Below, piece by piece: positions 44,999 through 57,311 of a DNA stretch of 64,000 nt. The notes under the pieces are model-generated. The model ran no database searches, was not told the origin of the DNA, and saw only the letters and a list, made by a program, of their open reading frames with translations. Position 1 is the stretch's first letter. Every line of letters starts with the position of its first letter. The position numbers were made by a program, and so were the translations under genes. The DNA is from Lates calcarifer (Eukaryota > Chordata > Actinopteri > Centropomidae). The DNA lies in contig NC_066843.1 of NCBI RefSeq assembly GCF_001640805.2, positions 10,379,686 to 10,443,685 on the forward strand, given 5' to 3'.

Positions 44999-47900
44999 AT
45001 GGAGTATTTCATGGTACCAGCTCAGAAGGTGCCCTCCTTGCAACATTTCAGGAAAACGGAGAAAGAAGTGATTGGAGGTCTTTGCAGGTGTGTATACATG
45101 CGCTTCAACCAGCACGCTGTGTTTATTTTTATTAGAAGTCATCTGTTTGGAGTACACGCACTTAGCGACGGCGCTGAGGCAACATGCTTGATCTGATCTG
45201 TTATTGTGTACACGACCCACTCACGGGGAGCTGCGGGCATTAATTATCATCAAACACTGAAATTAGATTGAGGCTGACCAAGTGGGGGTTCCGGCACAGA
45301 CCACAACATCCTGCCCGTGGTGTTATTTCTCTCATTTGGCTGTGAAATCGATGTATTTTGTGGCTAACAAACATAAACCACGTGGTTCCGTGCACACCAC
45401 GCTGCTACTCCGCTCCAGAGCGCATCCCCGCTCTATTTATCCTCAAATTATCCCCCTGTGTCACTTACAGGTGCTGTGATTTACATAGGAAAGAGAAAGG
45501 TTATACGAGCGGGTGTCATACTGTGTGAAAGGGCTCATTTATGTCGCACACGTCCTGGGGGTTGCCGATTTCGCTCAGAGCGATCCGAAGTTATTGTGGG
45601 TAGTGCGGCCATGCTTGGGGCTTGTGCTAAAAGTGATGAGGGGGTCTGGCGTTTGTTTCCTGTTTATGGCGCCTTGTTTTCGTTCACTCCTAATGTGAAA
45701 ATGTACAGCTGTAGTCAATTTTAACACCCATTCGACGTGGCGATAGTTTTACTGGTGTTTCTGTGTGTCTTGTTCGCGCTATCGAGTCGCCTCCACTGCG
45801 TCTTTTCATCCCGCACCTCTGCCATGCTGCCTGCCGCATTGTTGTAATGGCGGAGGACACGAAAAGTCTGATTGCTCGGAGCACGGAGGTGGTAACGGGC
45901 ACTGTGGTGACTAGTGGAGGGAGCTTATTAGGGCTATTAAAAGTAGAATTCCTCCCGCGTGCCCGGTAAAGGGACATTTAGCCGTTCACAGGGAGGAAGG
46001 ATAATTAAAAGTGGTGTTATTAATAAGGGGGTGTGTATGTCGCGGAAGGCCCGTCGATACGTCCGCAGCGCTGTTTGAAGAGGGAGGCGGAGGGATCTGC
46101 TGCTGTTGCTGCTGCTGGTAGTGACGCGGGCTGTCTGGGAAATGTAGTCCCGCTTTTATTATTTGTTTTCCTTTTAAATTCTGACATAGTGAGTCTGCAG
46201 AGATTTGTTATACAACTATGAAATTTTCAAATGTACCCTAATTTAACCCACACTGACTTCAAATGCTTATTCAAATTAAAAGCAGTGTAACTGGGATAGA
46301 AATTGTGTTAAATTGTTGTCACTGGTGCCATGAATACACCACCATTATTAATTAATATGCTGAGAATGTCATCATAGTGAAATACTCAAAGTTGTCTTCA
46401 ACTTGACATCTCCATGTGTCAGACCAACCCTATGATGTTAAATGTATAATAAACAAGACAAGAGAAAGTTGGGCACATTAAATGTTAAATGATGCATTTT
46501 TGCTTGAAAAATGACTTAATCATTATCAGTATACTTGGAATAATTTCTGATTTGATCCATTAACCAATAAGATCAGCCCTCTTCAGCTGCCTGGTACTTC
46601 AGCTCCTGTTTTAAGCTTTAACCCACTCTCACTGGGACGCAGCCTGTTCCTCTGTAGTGGTTTGTGTTTGTGTGATATGGTGAAGTCCAGGCCCAGTTGG
46701 TCATGTTTTGGCAGTAGATGTGTTTGCTGGATGTGCCACTGCAGTGTTGGTAAGTGTGTGTGTGTTTGTGTGTTCACACACACGCTCCTTTTCTCATCTG
46801 TGTCTGCACAATTGTTCTCAGTGTTTGCACTGAGGCAGCTGAGTCAGTACAGATAAGAGCTTGGCCAGAGAGGGTCCCAGAGATACTGAGCTTGATACAG
46901 AGGATGTTAGAGGAAGTTCGCCCAGAATTTCCCCTCCGCTGGATTACAGCGTATGGTGTATATAATGACTTTTCCTCACATTTTAGGGTGGAAATATTAA
47001 CAGATGTTGTGCTGCTCTAGTTATGTCTCAGAAACAGTCAGCTGAAGTTAACAGCAAAGCTACCAGATACCTTTTTAGCACTGCTGGTGCATGAATGGCA
47101 TCTTGTGAAATGTGATTGTTCTGCTTTTAACAGGAGGAAACTTGCTCACTCCCCAAAACCTTTAAAAATCAGAACTAGGACTGAGGAGCACACACTGTAA
47201 TGTTACACTTTAACACTTGTAAAGAATTTCCCTTAGCTTGTTAACTTTCAAAAGGTCAAGTCACATGATGAATCCAGTCCTAAAGCCACATTCTGCGTCT
47301 GCTCAAGGACCCTCCAGTGGGGTGGAAGCAGACCAACACGGGCTTGAGCTCTTAGGGTTAAAAGAATAGTTTCTCTAATTCCTGCAATGCCCCACAGTGG
47401 TTACCTCTGCAGCATTCAACACTTACAATGCGTGTGTGTCGCTTTATATTCTCAAATATTTAGTTATTAGTTATGGCACACAGAGAGGAGTAGTTATTGG
47501 TGGATTAATGCATTCTATATGCCAGATGTTGGTGAAGTTGTTTTGCATTTCATGGTCCATTCTGCTGTTTGATGGTCATTTGATATCAGTTTTTATTGGG
47601 ACTGTTTCTTGGGTGTAAAGTGCTTCCAGCTGGACAGCAGAAATGCTAAGATCTCCAGTCACAGTAGCCTTACAGACAGTGTATTTGGAGTAAGGGAGGA
47701 TTATGATGACAGGAAGGCGCTTAAAATTTGTTTGCTTTGGTGGAAACAACAATTTTCCACCCATCCACTGGGGGTTGTCTATGGCCATCCTGAAATGAAG
47801 GAAACTACTAACTGAAGTAGCAGCAGAGGAGGCAGATTGAGGGAATTTGTGTTGACTACAAAAAATAAACCGGGACATACAATCAACCAAAAACTCCATA

Positions 47901-50835
47901 CAACAAATGGACCTGGGCAAAACTGATCATATAAATTTTGTTTAGAATGTATGTTTTATTTTCTCTTTATGTCACACTAACTCCTTTGCCCCTTTTTCTC
48001 CCCTCCTCCTCAGTCTGGCCAACATTCCTCTGACCCCAGAAACAGCCCGGGACCAAGAGAGGCGAATTCGCAGAGAGATTGCAAACAGCAATGAGCGTCG
48101 GCGTATGCAGAGCATCAATGCTGGATTCCAGTCACTTAAAACACTCATCCCACACAGCGATGGAGAGAAGCTCAGCAAGGTGGGTCACAAACAGAGATTT
48201 GAATTGGATGATGAGTTAGATGTAGCTGTAAGGGTCTGAACTCACCTCTGTAACAGGCCTGTAATATTATTCTTTCTCTCTTTTCCCTCCAGGCTGCCAT
48301 CCTGCAACAGACAGCAGACTATATTTTTACTTTGGAGCAGGAGAAGACGCGGCTATTGCAGCAGAACAGTCAGCTCAAACGAATCATACAAGTAAAGCAC
48401 CACCATGCCAAAGCGTTAACTGGGCTTTTCTTTCTGTATAATCAGTTTTAGTATTAATCTAAAATCAATTTCCAAATTCTGTTCGCTCTTCGTAGGAGTT
48501 AAGTGGTTCCTCCCCGAAGAGGAGGCGTGCAGAGGAGAAGGATGAAGGGATTGGCTCACCAGACATCCTGGAGGAGGAGAAGACTGAGGACTTGAGGAGG
48601 GAGATGATCGAGCTGAGGCAGCAGCTGGAGAAAGAGCGGTCAGTCAGGATGATGCTTGAAGATCAGGTAAGCGAAACAGCACGTAACTCATATTTCAAAA
48701 GCCTGAAACTGTATGTCCAGACAAACCTGGTGACTAGAATTGTTTCGACACACAACTTACACTTTTATCTACCACTCTGTTTATCAGATGCGCTCACTGG
48801 ATGCACAGTTGTACCCAGAGAAACTGAAGGCAATTGCCCAGCAGGTCCAGGAGCAGCAGGCCCAAACTCAGAGCCTTGTTCATCTGCAGCAGCACAAGCA
48901 GCTGGAGAGGGACCTCACTCCAGCCCACAGCCCACAGGTTGGAAGCGTTTGCATATAAATCTGACTCATACGTACACAGTGGAATCCTATTGAGAATTAT
49001 GCTTGTGCTAATAAATTTCACTCTTTTTTGCTTTCCCTTCCCTATGTCCAGGATACACATTTCACTCTTAAAGAGAACCATTTTAACCCCCCTTTTGTCT
49101 TTTTTAATTTTCCCACATGTAGAGATGTTTTCTTAACAATCATGTTCAGTAAGCTCTCAAGAGTGACAAGCAGTATTATTAAATTCCCCTCCTTCTTCCC
49201 TGTGTGGAGGTGTAAATTTTTGTGGATATTTTGAAACATATTGCATTTTTAAAACACATGCACATCAGACTAATCTCACAGCCTATTGTAGATTTCACGC
49301 TGACATAGTTGCACATGACAGTCTCCTTCATTTCCAGAGTTAGAGCTGTTAGTAGCTAAGACACATTTACAGTGTGTTAAATGAGCAGCTCACACATCTT
49401 TCTCCTGTGCCTGTCTCCTGCCCTGACAGCCACAGTATCCTGTTTCTGCAGGCTAACCCGAACTGAACATGATGCCAAATCAATTGGCGTGTGCTGTCTG
49501 CCCATCCGCTGCTAGTGGCAGCTGGGCGCTGCTGGTGAAAGATGATTGATACGCACTGATTTAGCCATGTGATACTTCGTAACTCCCCAAGCAGAGCTCA
49601 GTGATACGACCTCAAATCAATATCCATATAATCTGACGAATTTACCTCACTAACACAAATTACTGGAAATAAAACTCATTCAGCCATATCAAATATATCT
49701 TTTGTACTATCATCCAAGACAGCTGCAAGTCTGTTTTACACAATATGTTTTAATATCACATTTTAACTTGTAAAAAAAAAAACCTTGTAAGTGGACCTTG
49801 ATTTATTAATCTTTGTTAAATCAAAATTTCAAGGTCAAGAATTTACTTTCATGTCCTGTGTAGAAAAATAACACAAGCAGCTTTCAATGAACATTTATCT
49901 AGCTATTTGGACAATGTTGGGTGGCCCTTTAATTTTAGTTAAGGGTATTAAAAGTTCTTGTTTTTTTTCTGGGTGTAAAACTATGGTGTGGTGTGCTCCC
50001 TTTTGCTCAAGCTCATACCGATCTAAATGTAAATGGTACACTCATAAGATGTCTGAGCAACCCTTACTTACGCCATTTCAGGAAAGAGCAATCATTGCAT
50101 AATAAGCTTGGTTTTTAGAGGCAACTCAAAACACACAGTGAGAAGAAGCTGTCGCCAAACATAAGGATGAGAAAATTCATCAGGTTGATGAAAGTTTCCT
50201 AACATCTGGCCTGGTTAATATGTAGTATGCTATTCAGCTGTATTCCCAGTTATTTGTGTATTAGTGCACACTATTAACTTGTTTGTGTTTGTATATATTT
50301 CATATATTGAGTGCACTAACATCACTTATTAGCACAGTGAAGTGGTGACATGAGCATAAGGTAAAATAAGTGTGTCTTTCTTCCAGGTGTTGGCTCCGGC
50401 CACCCCTCCTGCACCTACACACCATGCCACGGTCATTGTCCCTGCACCTGTCCAACCTCCTCAACCCCATCATGTCACCGTGGTAACCATGGGCCCGACA
50501 TCAGTTATCAATACAGTGTCCACATCTCGACAGAACCTGGACACCATTGTTCAAGTAAGACACAAATGAAAGGCAGCCAAAAGCAGACTCATTTCTTGTT
50601 GGAAAGGCTTGTAGATCTGAACACTAGAGGGTGCTATTGCCACTCACATCTCTTATCTCCCACCTCCTTTCTCCAGGCAATCCAGCACATCGAGGGCACC
50701 CAGGGGAAGGGTTGCGGCGGTGAGGAAGAGCAGCGAAGGGCAGTCATCGTCACTTCGGGCCGCGTCCTCTCCGATGCGGCGGGCTCAGACACCGCCTCAA
50801 ACAGCGACGGGCCCGATGACTGTTCGCTGCCATGA
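44999..50835 (+). CDS. tfap4: Transcription factor AP-4 (bHLH leucine zipper)
   Basis: TFAP4 is a nuclear bHLH-zipper factor that homodimerises on CAGCTG E-boxes and acts downstream of MYC in cell-cycle control. Exons: 44999-45087, 48014-48179, 48293-48391, 48496-48666, 48788-48937, 50387-50554, 50677-50835. All borders are AG/GT and phases agree, giving 333 residues (human 338). The first 29 residues (MEYFMVPAQKVPSLQHFRKT) are nearly identical to human and fix the start. The basic-HLH region spans about residues 48-99 with NERRR at 56-60. A first zipper follows directly (LEQEKTRLLQQNSQLK). A second lies at about 155-185 (LRREMIELRQQLEKERS). Then come a Gln-rich segment, a Pro/His-rich segment and the conserved TSRQNLDTIVQAIQHIEGTQ. 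The acidic C-terminal tail is shorter than in mammals. Confidence 0.98.
45379..45384. promoter_or_regulatory. MYC/MAX-type E-box CACGTG in tfap4 intron 1
   Basis: A canonical CACGTG lies 292 bases after exon 1 in the CpG-rich part of intron 1. Mammalian TFAP4 is a direct MYC target through first-intron E-boxes, so position and motif agree with that control. Binding is not shown by the sequence itself. Confidence 0.5.
46135..46153 (-). promoter_or_regulatory. ZNF143 (Staf)-like site in tfap4 intron 1
   Basis: On the minus strand the segment reads GCGGGACTACATTTCCCAG, which matches the ACTACA-TTCCCAG form of ZNF143 promoter motifs. A YY1-like TAATGGCGGAGG lies at 45845-45856 in the same CpG-rich stretch. 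Such sites cluster at transcription starts, so an internal or antisense promoter is possible. Confidence 0.45.
48014..48391 (+). CDS. tfap4: tfap4 exons 2-3: basic region, helix-loop-helix and first zipper
   Basis: Exon 48014-48179 carries the basic region and first helix (RREIANSNERRRMQSINAGF) and ends within the loop side of the domain (GEKLSK). Exon 48293-48391 carries helix 2 and the start of the zipper. Glu57 and Arg60 in NERRR are the usual E-box contact residues. The 113-bp intron between them falls at the loop/helix-2 junction. Confidence 0.95.
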
Positions 50836-51766
50836 GTTCATTCCTGATGTCTCGCACGCCATACACTTACACGCATACACAGAAAAGGTCCAGGCAGACC
50901 AGGGCTAAGGGAGGTTTCATACCCACAGCACTCTTGTTCAGTGGACATTAATAGGGCTGGTAGACAGATTGAAGCACTCATATTTTTTTTCTTCAGTTTT
51001 TTTTTTTAATACGCACTCTTACATGTTGTACCGTGATAGGCAGCCCAAATAGGTTTACACTTAGACACCCATACATGCAGTCTCTTTTCCCTGCTTATCT
51101 CTAGCCCCCTGCTATCTCACTCACACACAAACTCATGTCTCTTCATTAATCTGTAGAAAGGTTACTAGAGCAACTACTTCACTGACTGATCTATAAACAC
51201 TCTGTCATATGGGATACTAGAATTTTGAATGTCTGCTAAACATCTCCATTAACCACTGGGACTGTTCTCTTTTTTTGGCCCTGAAACCATGTGACTGATC
51301 TGCGAAACAGGAGACAAAGTCAATGAAGAGCCCAGCATTGCGGCATCATCACCACCCACCACCAGAGCATTTCTGATAAGATGAACATCCTTTTAACCTC
51401 CTTCTCATCCTGACCCATCTAAGCTGTTTTTGGAGAGACACTGTGAGCTTAGAAGACTGTCTCAAAGTTACACCGTTAAAGCTTCTGGATGAAAGATTAT
51501 ATTATTGTACTCTTGTGAAGTCTAGTTTTTCTTGTTTTGTTTTTCTAAGGCTCCCACAGTCAGCAAGTTAAAAGTGATTGTACTGGAAAAACATTAAAAA
51601 AAGCACCATGTTGACGGGAATTTAAAAGCTGTTGTCATGGCTGACTGGTGCTCACAGGAAGTGAAAACGAAGCTCGGGAGGAGAGAGTGCACTTACTGGC
51701 TCACAACTCTATTCTTTCTTTTGTTTGTTTGTTACCATTCTTACTGGGCTGGGTTCCCAGTAATCC

Positions 51767-51785
51767 CACACACACACACATATAT

Positions 51786-51818
<33 letters not shown>
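51767..51818 (+). repeat. Compound (CA)7(TA)n microsatellite in the tfap4 3' UTR
   Basis: (CA)7 at 51767-51780 runs directly into an almost perfect (TA)n tract with one phase slip (ataatat), a self-complementary stretch able to fold on itself. Confidence 0.93.
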
Positions 51819-53849
51819 TTGGCATGTTTTTCTTTTTACTCATGGCCTGACAAACAAAAAACAAACAAAAAAAAAAACATCAGTACTTTGACATTTCTTC
51901 ACACCCTTTCTTCTTGAATAGAAAAAGCACCTGGCTTGTTAAATAAGCTAATCTGTGGCCACTCTTGAGTGATTTCCACTGGCGTATGTGTGTGTGTGTG
52001 TCCCTTTTTAGCGTTTTGAATCAACAGGGCGCTAGCGGTGCCCCAGACTCTGGCAGTCTGCAACAGCGCCACTTTTGCCTTGAAATAAAGGCACACATGT
52101 ATGTGTGTACAACATTCACACATACAAAAACGACTGACATACAATCACTTGTTCGCTCAATCTTAAGGGCTGGTTTTATTTAGCCCGTGACAGTATAGTT
52201 TCTTGTCTAAATGTTGGGACATCTATCAAAGCAGAGTATGCTACAAATATGAGGAAAATGCCCAGTGAAATTGTTTGAATGTGCCATGGGGGTGACTGGG
52301 CAGACCATACATGCTCTATGCATTTCCTTACATAGATCATTTGTCCTTTTGTATGCCTTTTGTCTAGTGTACCACACTATTTACATGTTTCAGCTTAGAT
52401 TTTCTTTTTAAATGCGTTCTTTTGCCTGGTAGCATTGGTTGACAGGCAGATTGACATTAAGACGTAGCTGAGAGAGGCAGCAACTTGCCTTACTATAGCC
52501 CATGGGTGCAGGGAGGCAATGTGAAGCCAGCCTTAACACAGCCCTGGGGTCTGAGAGACGTACCTGAACACTTGATCTGGGCCGTTTGGTGGCCACTGGA
52601 ATCCCTCTGGTTTTCACTTTGCCTTTCCAAACAGGCTTTTAAACTCCCAGGCTGTGTTAGCACATATATTCCCAGTTGTTTTGTCTATTTCACTTATATT
52701 TGCTTTATTGTTTGCCTCAAAAATGAACAGGTTGCTGGTATACAATTCAAGCACTCTGATAATTTTTCCCTTCTACGTATTCAAAATATATCTGAGTACT
52801 GACTTCTGGTAGGATTTGCTTGTGGATTTTCAACCCTCTTTGTGCACTGTTATTGTCAGATGTGTGGAAAAAAAATTCCACAATGAAATGTTGACATTCC
52901 ATAAAATTTGACTCATTTTTTTCCTATCAGGTTATTTAGCAAAGGTTTAACCTGGTATATTTAGAGATTAGTTACATATGGCTTTTGACACATCACTGCT
53001 ATTTTAAAATCCCCTGCATCAATGCATAGATGGAGCTTTGAACTGCTGGACAGATAATGTGTTAAAGTTAACACACCTATATCATGACTTATGTCACAGA
53101 ATCGCCCTTTAAGAAAATATTGATGTCAGCTGCACTGAAATGAGTGACGAGTTTGTCAAACTTAATCATGGGGCATTTTCCCAGTACTTATCATTATAGG
53201 AAGGGGATTCCTGGATATTGAAAACATGGTCTGCTTTTTGTAGAGCCATTGCTTTTTTTTTCCTGAGTATCTGCATTTGATCGTCATCTGCTGAATCCCA
53301 GAACTGTTTTTTTTTTTTTTTATTTCCATCTGTGTTTTGCACTCTGTTCTGTGTCTTAGGAAACGTTACTGTGGACATATCAGATTGTCAGATGAGTGGG
53401 GTGGGCCTTGGGATCATTAAATGGCGTCAAGATTACAAAGCACTTACTGTACTATACCGGAGTCCGCCTCTTTCCTTTGTAAAAAGGGGCACCTCCCCAG
53501 CTGAAGCTCTTGAGGTTATGAGTAAAAACCGCACAGCTGTGTATCCCCCCTCCCCTCCATGTCCAGTCCTCCTACATCTTGTCCTATTTGCCCTTCACAT
53601 CTTTTTGTTCTTTTGCAATCTTTTATGCTGTCTTTGTTTAACTATTGACAATATCTCTTGTCTCCTCTCCCTTCACATTTTGCAGCTCCCTCATCCCCCT
53701 CTCTATTTGTCTGTTCTCTGTACTTTTTTTTTTTTTGGTAGACCTGTCTGTGCGTATGGTCATCAAGAAGCTATTTTGATTTCTTTTTTTGTTTTTTTAA
53801 GAGAAATGTTTTGGGGATAAAGAGGCTTGTGCCTTTGTAAAGACAGAAT

Positions 53850-53855
53850 AATAAA
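53850..53855 (+). terminator. Polyadenylation signal of tfap4
   Basis: AATAAA is followed within 20-45 bases by T- and GT-rich elements (tttgtactttgtttttt, then ctctgtgtgtgtc). It is the best-formed signal downstream of the tfap4 stop. Confidence 0.7.
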
Positions 53856-53899
53856 GTTTGTACTTTGTTTTTTACACATTGGGTCCTCTGTGTGTGTCT

Positions 53900-56800
53900 T
53901 TTATTTCTCTTTTCATCTCATTCTCTCAAAGTATTGACTCTTCAAACTACTGAGAAGCAGCAACAGTTACTATAGTGCTAATAATGACATAACCAGCTGA
54001 ATTTGTTTCCCTTCCAGTTCTGGTTGGCTGTCACTCAAGCAACACAGTTGATGCACAAGTGTCTATTCCTGATTGGTGGATGAGATTTTGAAGCCCCCCT
54101 CTTCCCCCAGCTCTGCAGGCTCATTGCTAAATTAAGACTGACCACCTCCTCTGTGACGGTTAAAATGTACACTGGGGACAGTAGGTGGCATCTCCTCTCG
54201 TCATGCCCTGATACGCATTCATTCATTCCAAGCCTCTTGTTCACACCTTCACACGTTCCTTCAGAGATACCTCTGGTTTTGGTGTCCAGTGAGACACAGT
54301 CCTTCCTCATTTTTAATATATCATAGCAATATGAACTGACTGGATAATAAGCAAAGTCAAAGAGGGTCCACAAAGTCAATTACAGAATTAATGTGCTGCT
54401 CATATATGAATGTGGAAAAGGATATGGAACAAGTAACAGTTAGTGTGAGTAATCCTGACTTCTGAGGGATATAGACAAACATTCAAACTCCACTGTAGGA
54501 TGTGTTGAAAAGCAAAGGTGGTGTGTATGCTGTGAGCAGAAACTGCATACAAGTTTTCAGGCACTTCAGTCTCTTAACTTTAAATGGGAAAGCGGTGTTT
54601 ACATAACTTCCAGCTGACTTGTAACAGTAATTTTTTACACTCAAGCTTTAAGGGAAGCTATGGTCTGGTTTTACACATTGGGTGTGGGAAGTGTGCTAAC
54701 TGTCTGTGCCACAGTTTGGTTTTGTAGCCAGACAACTGTTGAAATGAATGAATCAGAGGAAACAGTGAAGACTACATAATAACTGCCACTCCCTCCCGTC
54801 TCTCTCTGCATTTTTTTAATAGTTTAACTTCACCAGATTGTGTACTTTATTAGGGATGATTTTCACCCACTCTTTGATGAAACGGTCTCCAGGTTGAACC
54901 AAAGACTACTCTGTTTTAAGTTAAAGTTTCTAAATAAGTACTATATTCCCTGAGGCTTTCTGTCTCTTGAATGGCAACTCCCCTTTTCTTTTGAATGCAT
55001 TGTTTTGTGCACTTTAATACATTTTATTTATATAATTATAAGTATTCTGCCTCATATGACCTAAACTGGAGTCATATAGGTCAAAGACCTATCTATGGCC
55101 ACATTTATGAAGAAGCTGATAGAGAAATTCAATTAAAGATTTCAGGTAGTCTCTAAAGTAGACAAAACAACAGAAAACTGTGCTAATATGGAACAATGTA
55201 ATCAAAATACATATTAGAATATAAAAATGCCCTCCCACAGTAACAACCCTCTATTTATTGAAGGAATTATTATTATTTAAAAATACAGTAATGTAACTGG
55301 CATTGGAAGTGTCGTGTTATTATGTACATTTGTTGAAATGATCAAAATATGATTCAATACTTCCTTATCAACCTGCAAAACCTGAAAATGGCACCTTTCT
55401 TTGCTAAGGCTTGAAAACAGTTTCTATACGTCTCAATGAACTGGCTTGAGGCTTTATAAACTAACAGTCTGTCATTACTGATAATTCATTTTCCTGCTGC
55501 TATTTTCCATGGCTAGTGACAGCACAGCAGCATCAAAGCTGCAGCAAACATTTTAAAGATACACTCGGCAAAACACAGTAACTTGTGCCAATGTCTGCCA
55601 TCTGTAATTAACAAAGAATTAATGTTCACTGGAATTCATAAACGCTCATCAAAAGCACAGATTTTCTCATAAACAAATCATCATGCCTCTAAAGTAGATC
55701 CCACCACCAGTGAAGTTCCTCAGGATTAAGGCAGTTTTACGCATCAAAATGAACATGCTGTATTGTTTGGACACGCTTCGAAAGTCATTTGGGATGGACA
55801 TGTCTGAGTAAGAAACTCCTGCCATATTTGGGGATTAATTTACAGTTGAGATGTTGATTCCCGAGGAATTGTGAGATTATGTTCACCACAGTGTGTCTGC
55901 TTGGGTGTGATAAAGCAGTAATCTGCCTAGCGTTTAGCTGTGTTAGGGATTCTAGGTTGACTCAGGGGTCTTTATGTTCCAGATGTACCCTCTCCCCAGC
56001 TCTCATCCTTCACTCTCTTACACACACAATGTTATGATGACTACTTTGCCAACATGGCAGCCAACTGAGCATTGTGTCTTCTTTATTAGAGTGAGGGTTT
56101 GACAGCTCCCTCCAGTGCCAGCCCCTCATTTACTTGAGGCATATTTAGTGCAAATTGTTTTTTGGGAGAAGGCTATAAAGAATGTTTCAGTCATTTGATC
56201 ATCATTCTTTGTTAAACAAAGCAACCATCACCTCATTGTGATTCTCTCTCTGTTTCTTGATTTGACACCATTCATTTATCAGAAGCCAATGCTCATTTTC
56301 AGTTTGTTTATTTTTAACCTGGGTAACTAATTGGTTGAAAAGTATTTGGACAAATACATGTATTTGCTTTCTTGCAGAGAATTAGATGAGAAGATTCATA
56401 CCTCTCTCATATTTGACCTAAAAGGCAGCAGCCAGTAAATAGTTCGCTTAATTTAGCAAAAGACTGGAAACGGGGAAACAGCTAGCCTGGCGTTGTCTGT
56501 AGATAATAAAACCCACTGTAACACACACTAATTGGCATTCTGTAACTTATTTAAAGTGTAAAGCCAAGAGAATGTCCAGCACAGAAAAATTTATGATGAT
56601 TTATGATTTTACACTTTGTTTTTTGTGGATTAAACAAACAAGATAATACATCTTAATCAGTGGATGAATTATGTTGTCCTTGGACAGAGCTAGAGTAACT
56701 TCTTGCTGTCTTCTTCCTGTTTCTAGTATTTGTGCTAAGTTAAGCTACCTGGCTGCTGGCAGTAGCTTTATAATCAATGGGCAAACATGGAAGTGGTATT

Positions 56801-57260
56801 TGTCTTCTAATCTAATTCTTGACTAGAAAGGGAATAAGCATATTTCCCAGAATGTCACTAGAACTATTCCTTCTCCATACTACTCTTTCTCCATTAATGT
56901 AGAGCGAGGCAATTCACCTTTTTAACGCTAGATTGCCTTTTAAACCACTATCTTCTATCTTATCTTAAATGTCATATTTCCATGTACCTATTTTCATTCT
57001 TCAAAAGAAATTTTGTAAAATGATCAATAATGAGAGGTTGAATGATTCTGCACTCAAAGACAGAGCAAGGTCTTGGTGCACTGATGCTGAGGCCCAGGCT
57101 GTGACCTCTCTAAAAAGGAGAGTCAGCTGCTTGCACACGTAGAGTCCCTGTGGCATGCTATGACTCCTGCAACACCTCAAACACATAGATCTTAGTCCCT
57201 CTACCAGCTGGCCTGCTCTGTGCCCCGCCTCTTCTCTCTGCATGCCCTTTAACCTTCCCT
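53900..57260. other. Intergenic region between tfap4 and srl
   Basis: AT-rich DNA without splice-supported exons. The only structured piece is the inverted-repeat element at about 56345-56870. The srl promoter begins near its right edge (57100-57300). Confidence 0.6.
56345..56870. mobile_element. Non-autonomous element with long imperfect terminal inverted repeats
   Basis: The left arm gaattagatgagaagatt... (56379-56402) and the inverted right arm (56795-56818) agree at 20 of 24 positions, and weaker inverted similarity extends outward to about 56345 and 56870. The inside includes agactggaaacggggaaacagctagcctgg and, toward the right end, a gctaagctacctggctgctgg-like part. This arrangement matches a very abundant fish interspersed repeat as I remember it. 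No transposase frame is present. Confidence 0.55.
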
Positions 57261-57267
57261 GCCTGGG

Positions 57268-57275
57268 TATATATA
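57268..57275 (+). promoter_or_regulatory. TATA box of the srl-like gene
   Basis: TATATATA lies 44 bases before the ATG at 57312, placing the start near 57298. CAGCTG E-boxes, the class bound by myogenic bHLH factors, lie at 57124-57129 and 57205-57210. A TATA-driven, E-box-bearing promoter fits a muscle-specific gene. Confidence 0.6.
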
Positions 57276-57311
57276 GTCTGTGTTACTATCAGAGTTCTCC
57301 TGGCAGCCATC

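Larger units (their letters stand above)
45088..48013 (+). other. tfap4: tfap4 intron 1 with a CpG-rich first third
   Basis: The donor follows 45087 and the acceptor precedes 48014. From about 45200 to 46160 the intron is CpG-rich with promoter-type motifs (MYC-type E-box, YY1-like and ZNF143-like sites) and a (TGC)n-like tract at 46098-46117. From 46200 on it is AT-rich without notable structure. No alternative coding exon was found. Confidence 0.7.
50836..53880 (+). other. tfap4: tfap4 3' UTR (about 3 kb)
   Basis: The stop TGA is at 50833-50835. The following 3 kb have no splice-supported exon and end with AATAAA at 53850-53855, followed by a GT-rich stretch (53856-53900). An AATAAA at about 52084 (gaaataaagg) could give a shorter form. 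A compound (CA)n(TA)n tract lies at 51767-51818. The 162-codon frame at 53332-53820 is T-rich and UTR-internal, so I do not call it coding. Confidence 0.65.

Noticed and set aside
53332..53820. 162-codon frame downstream of tfap4
   Set aside because: The frame is T-rich and inside the tfap4 3' UTR before its polyadenylation signal, with no recognisable domain.
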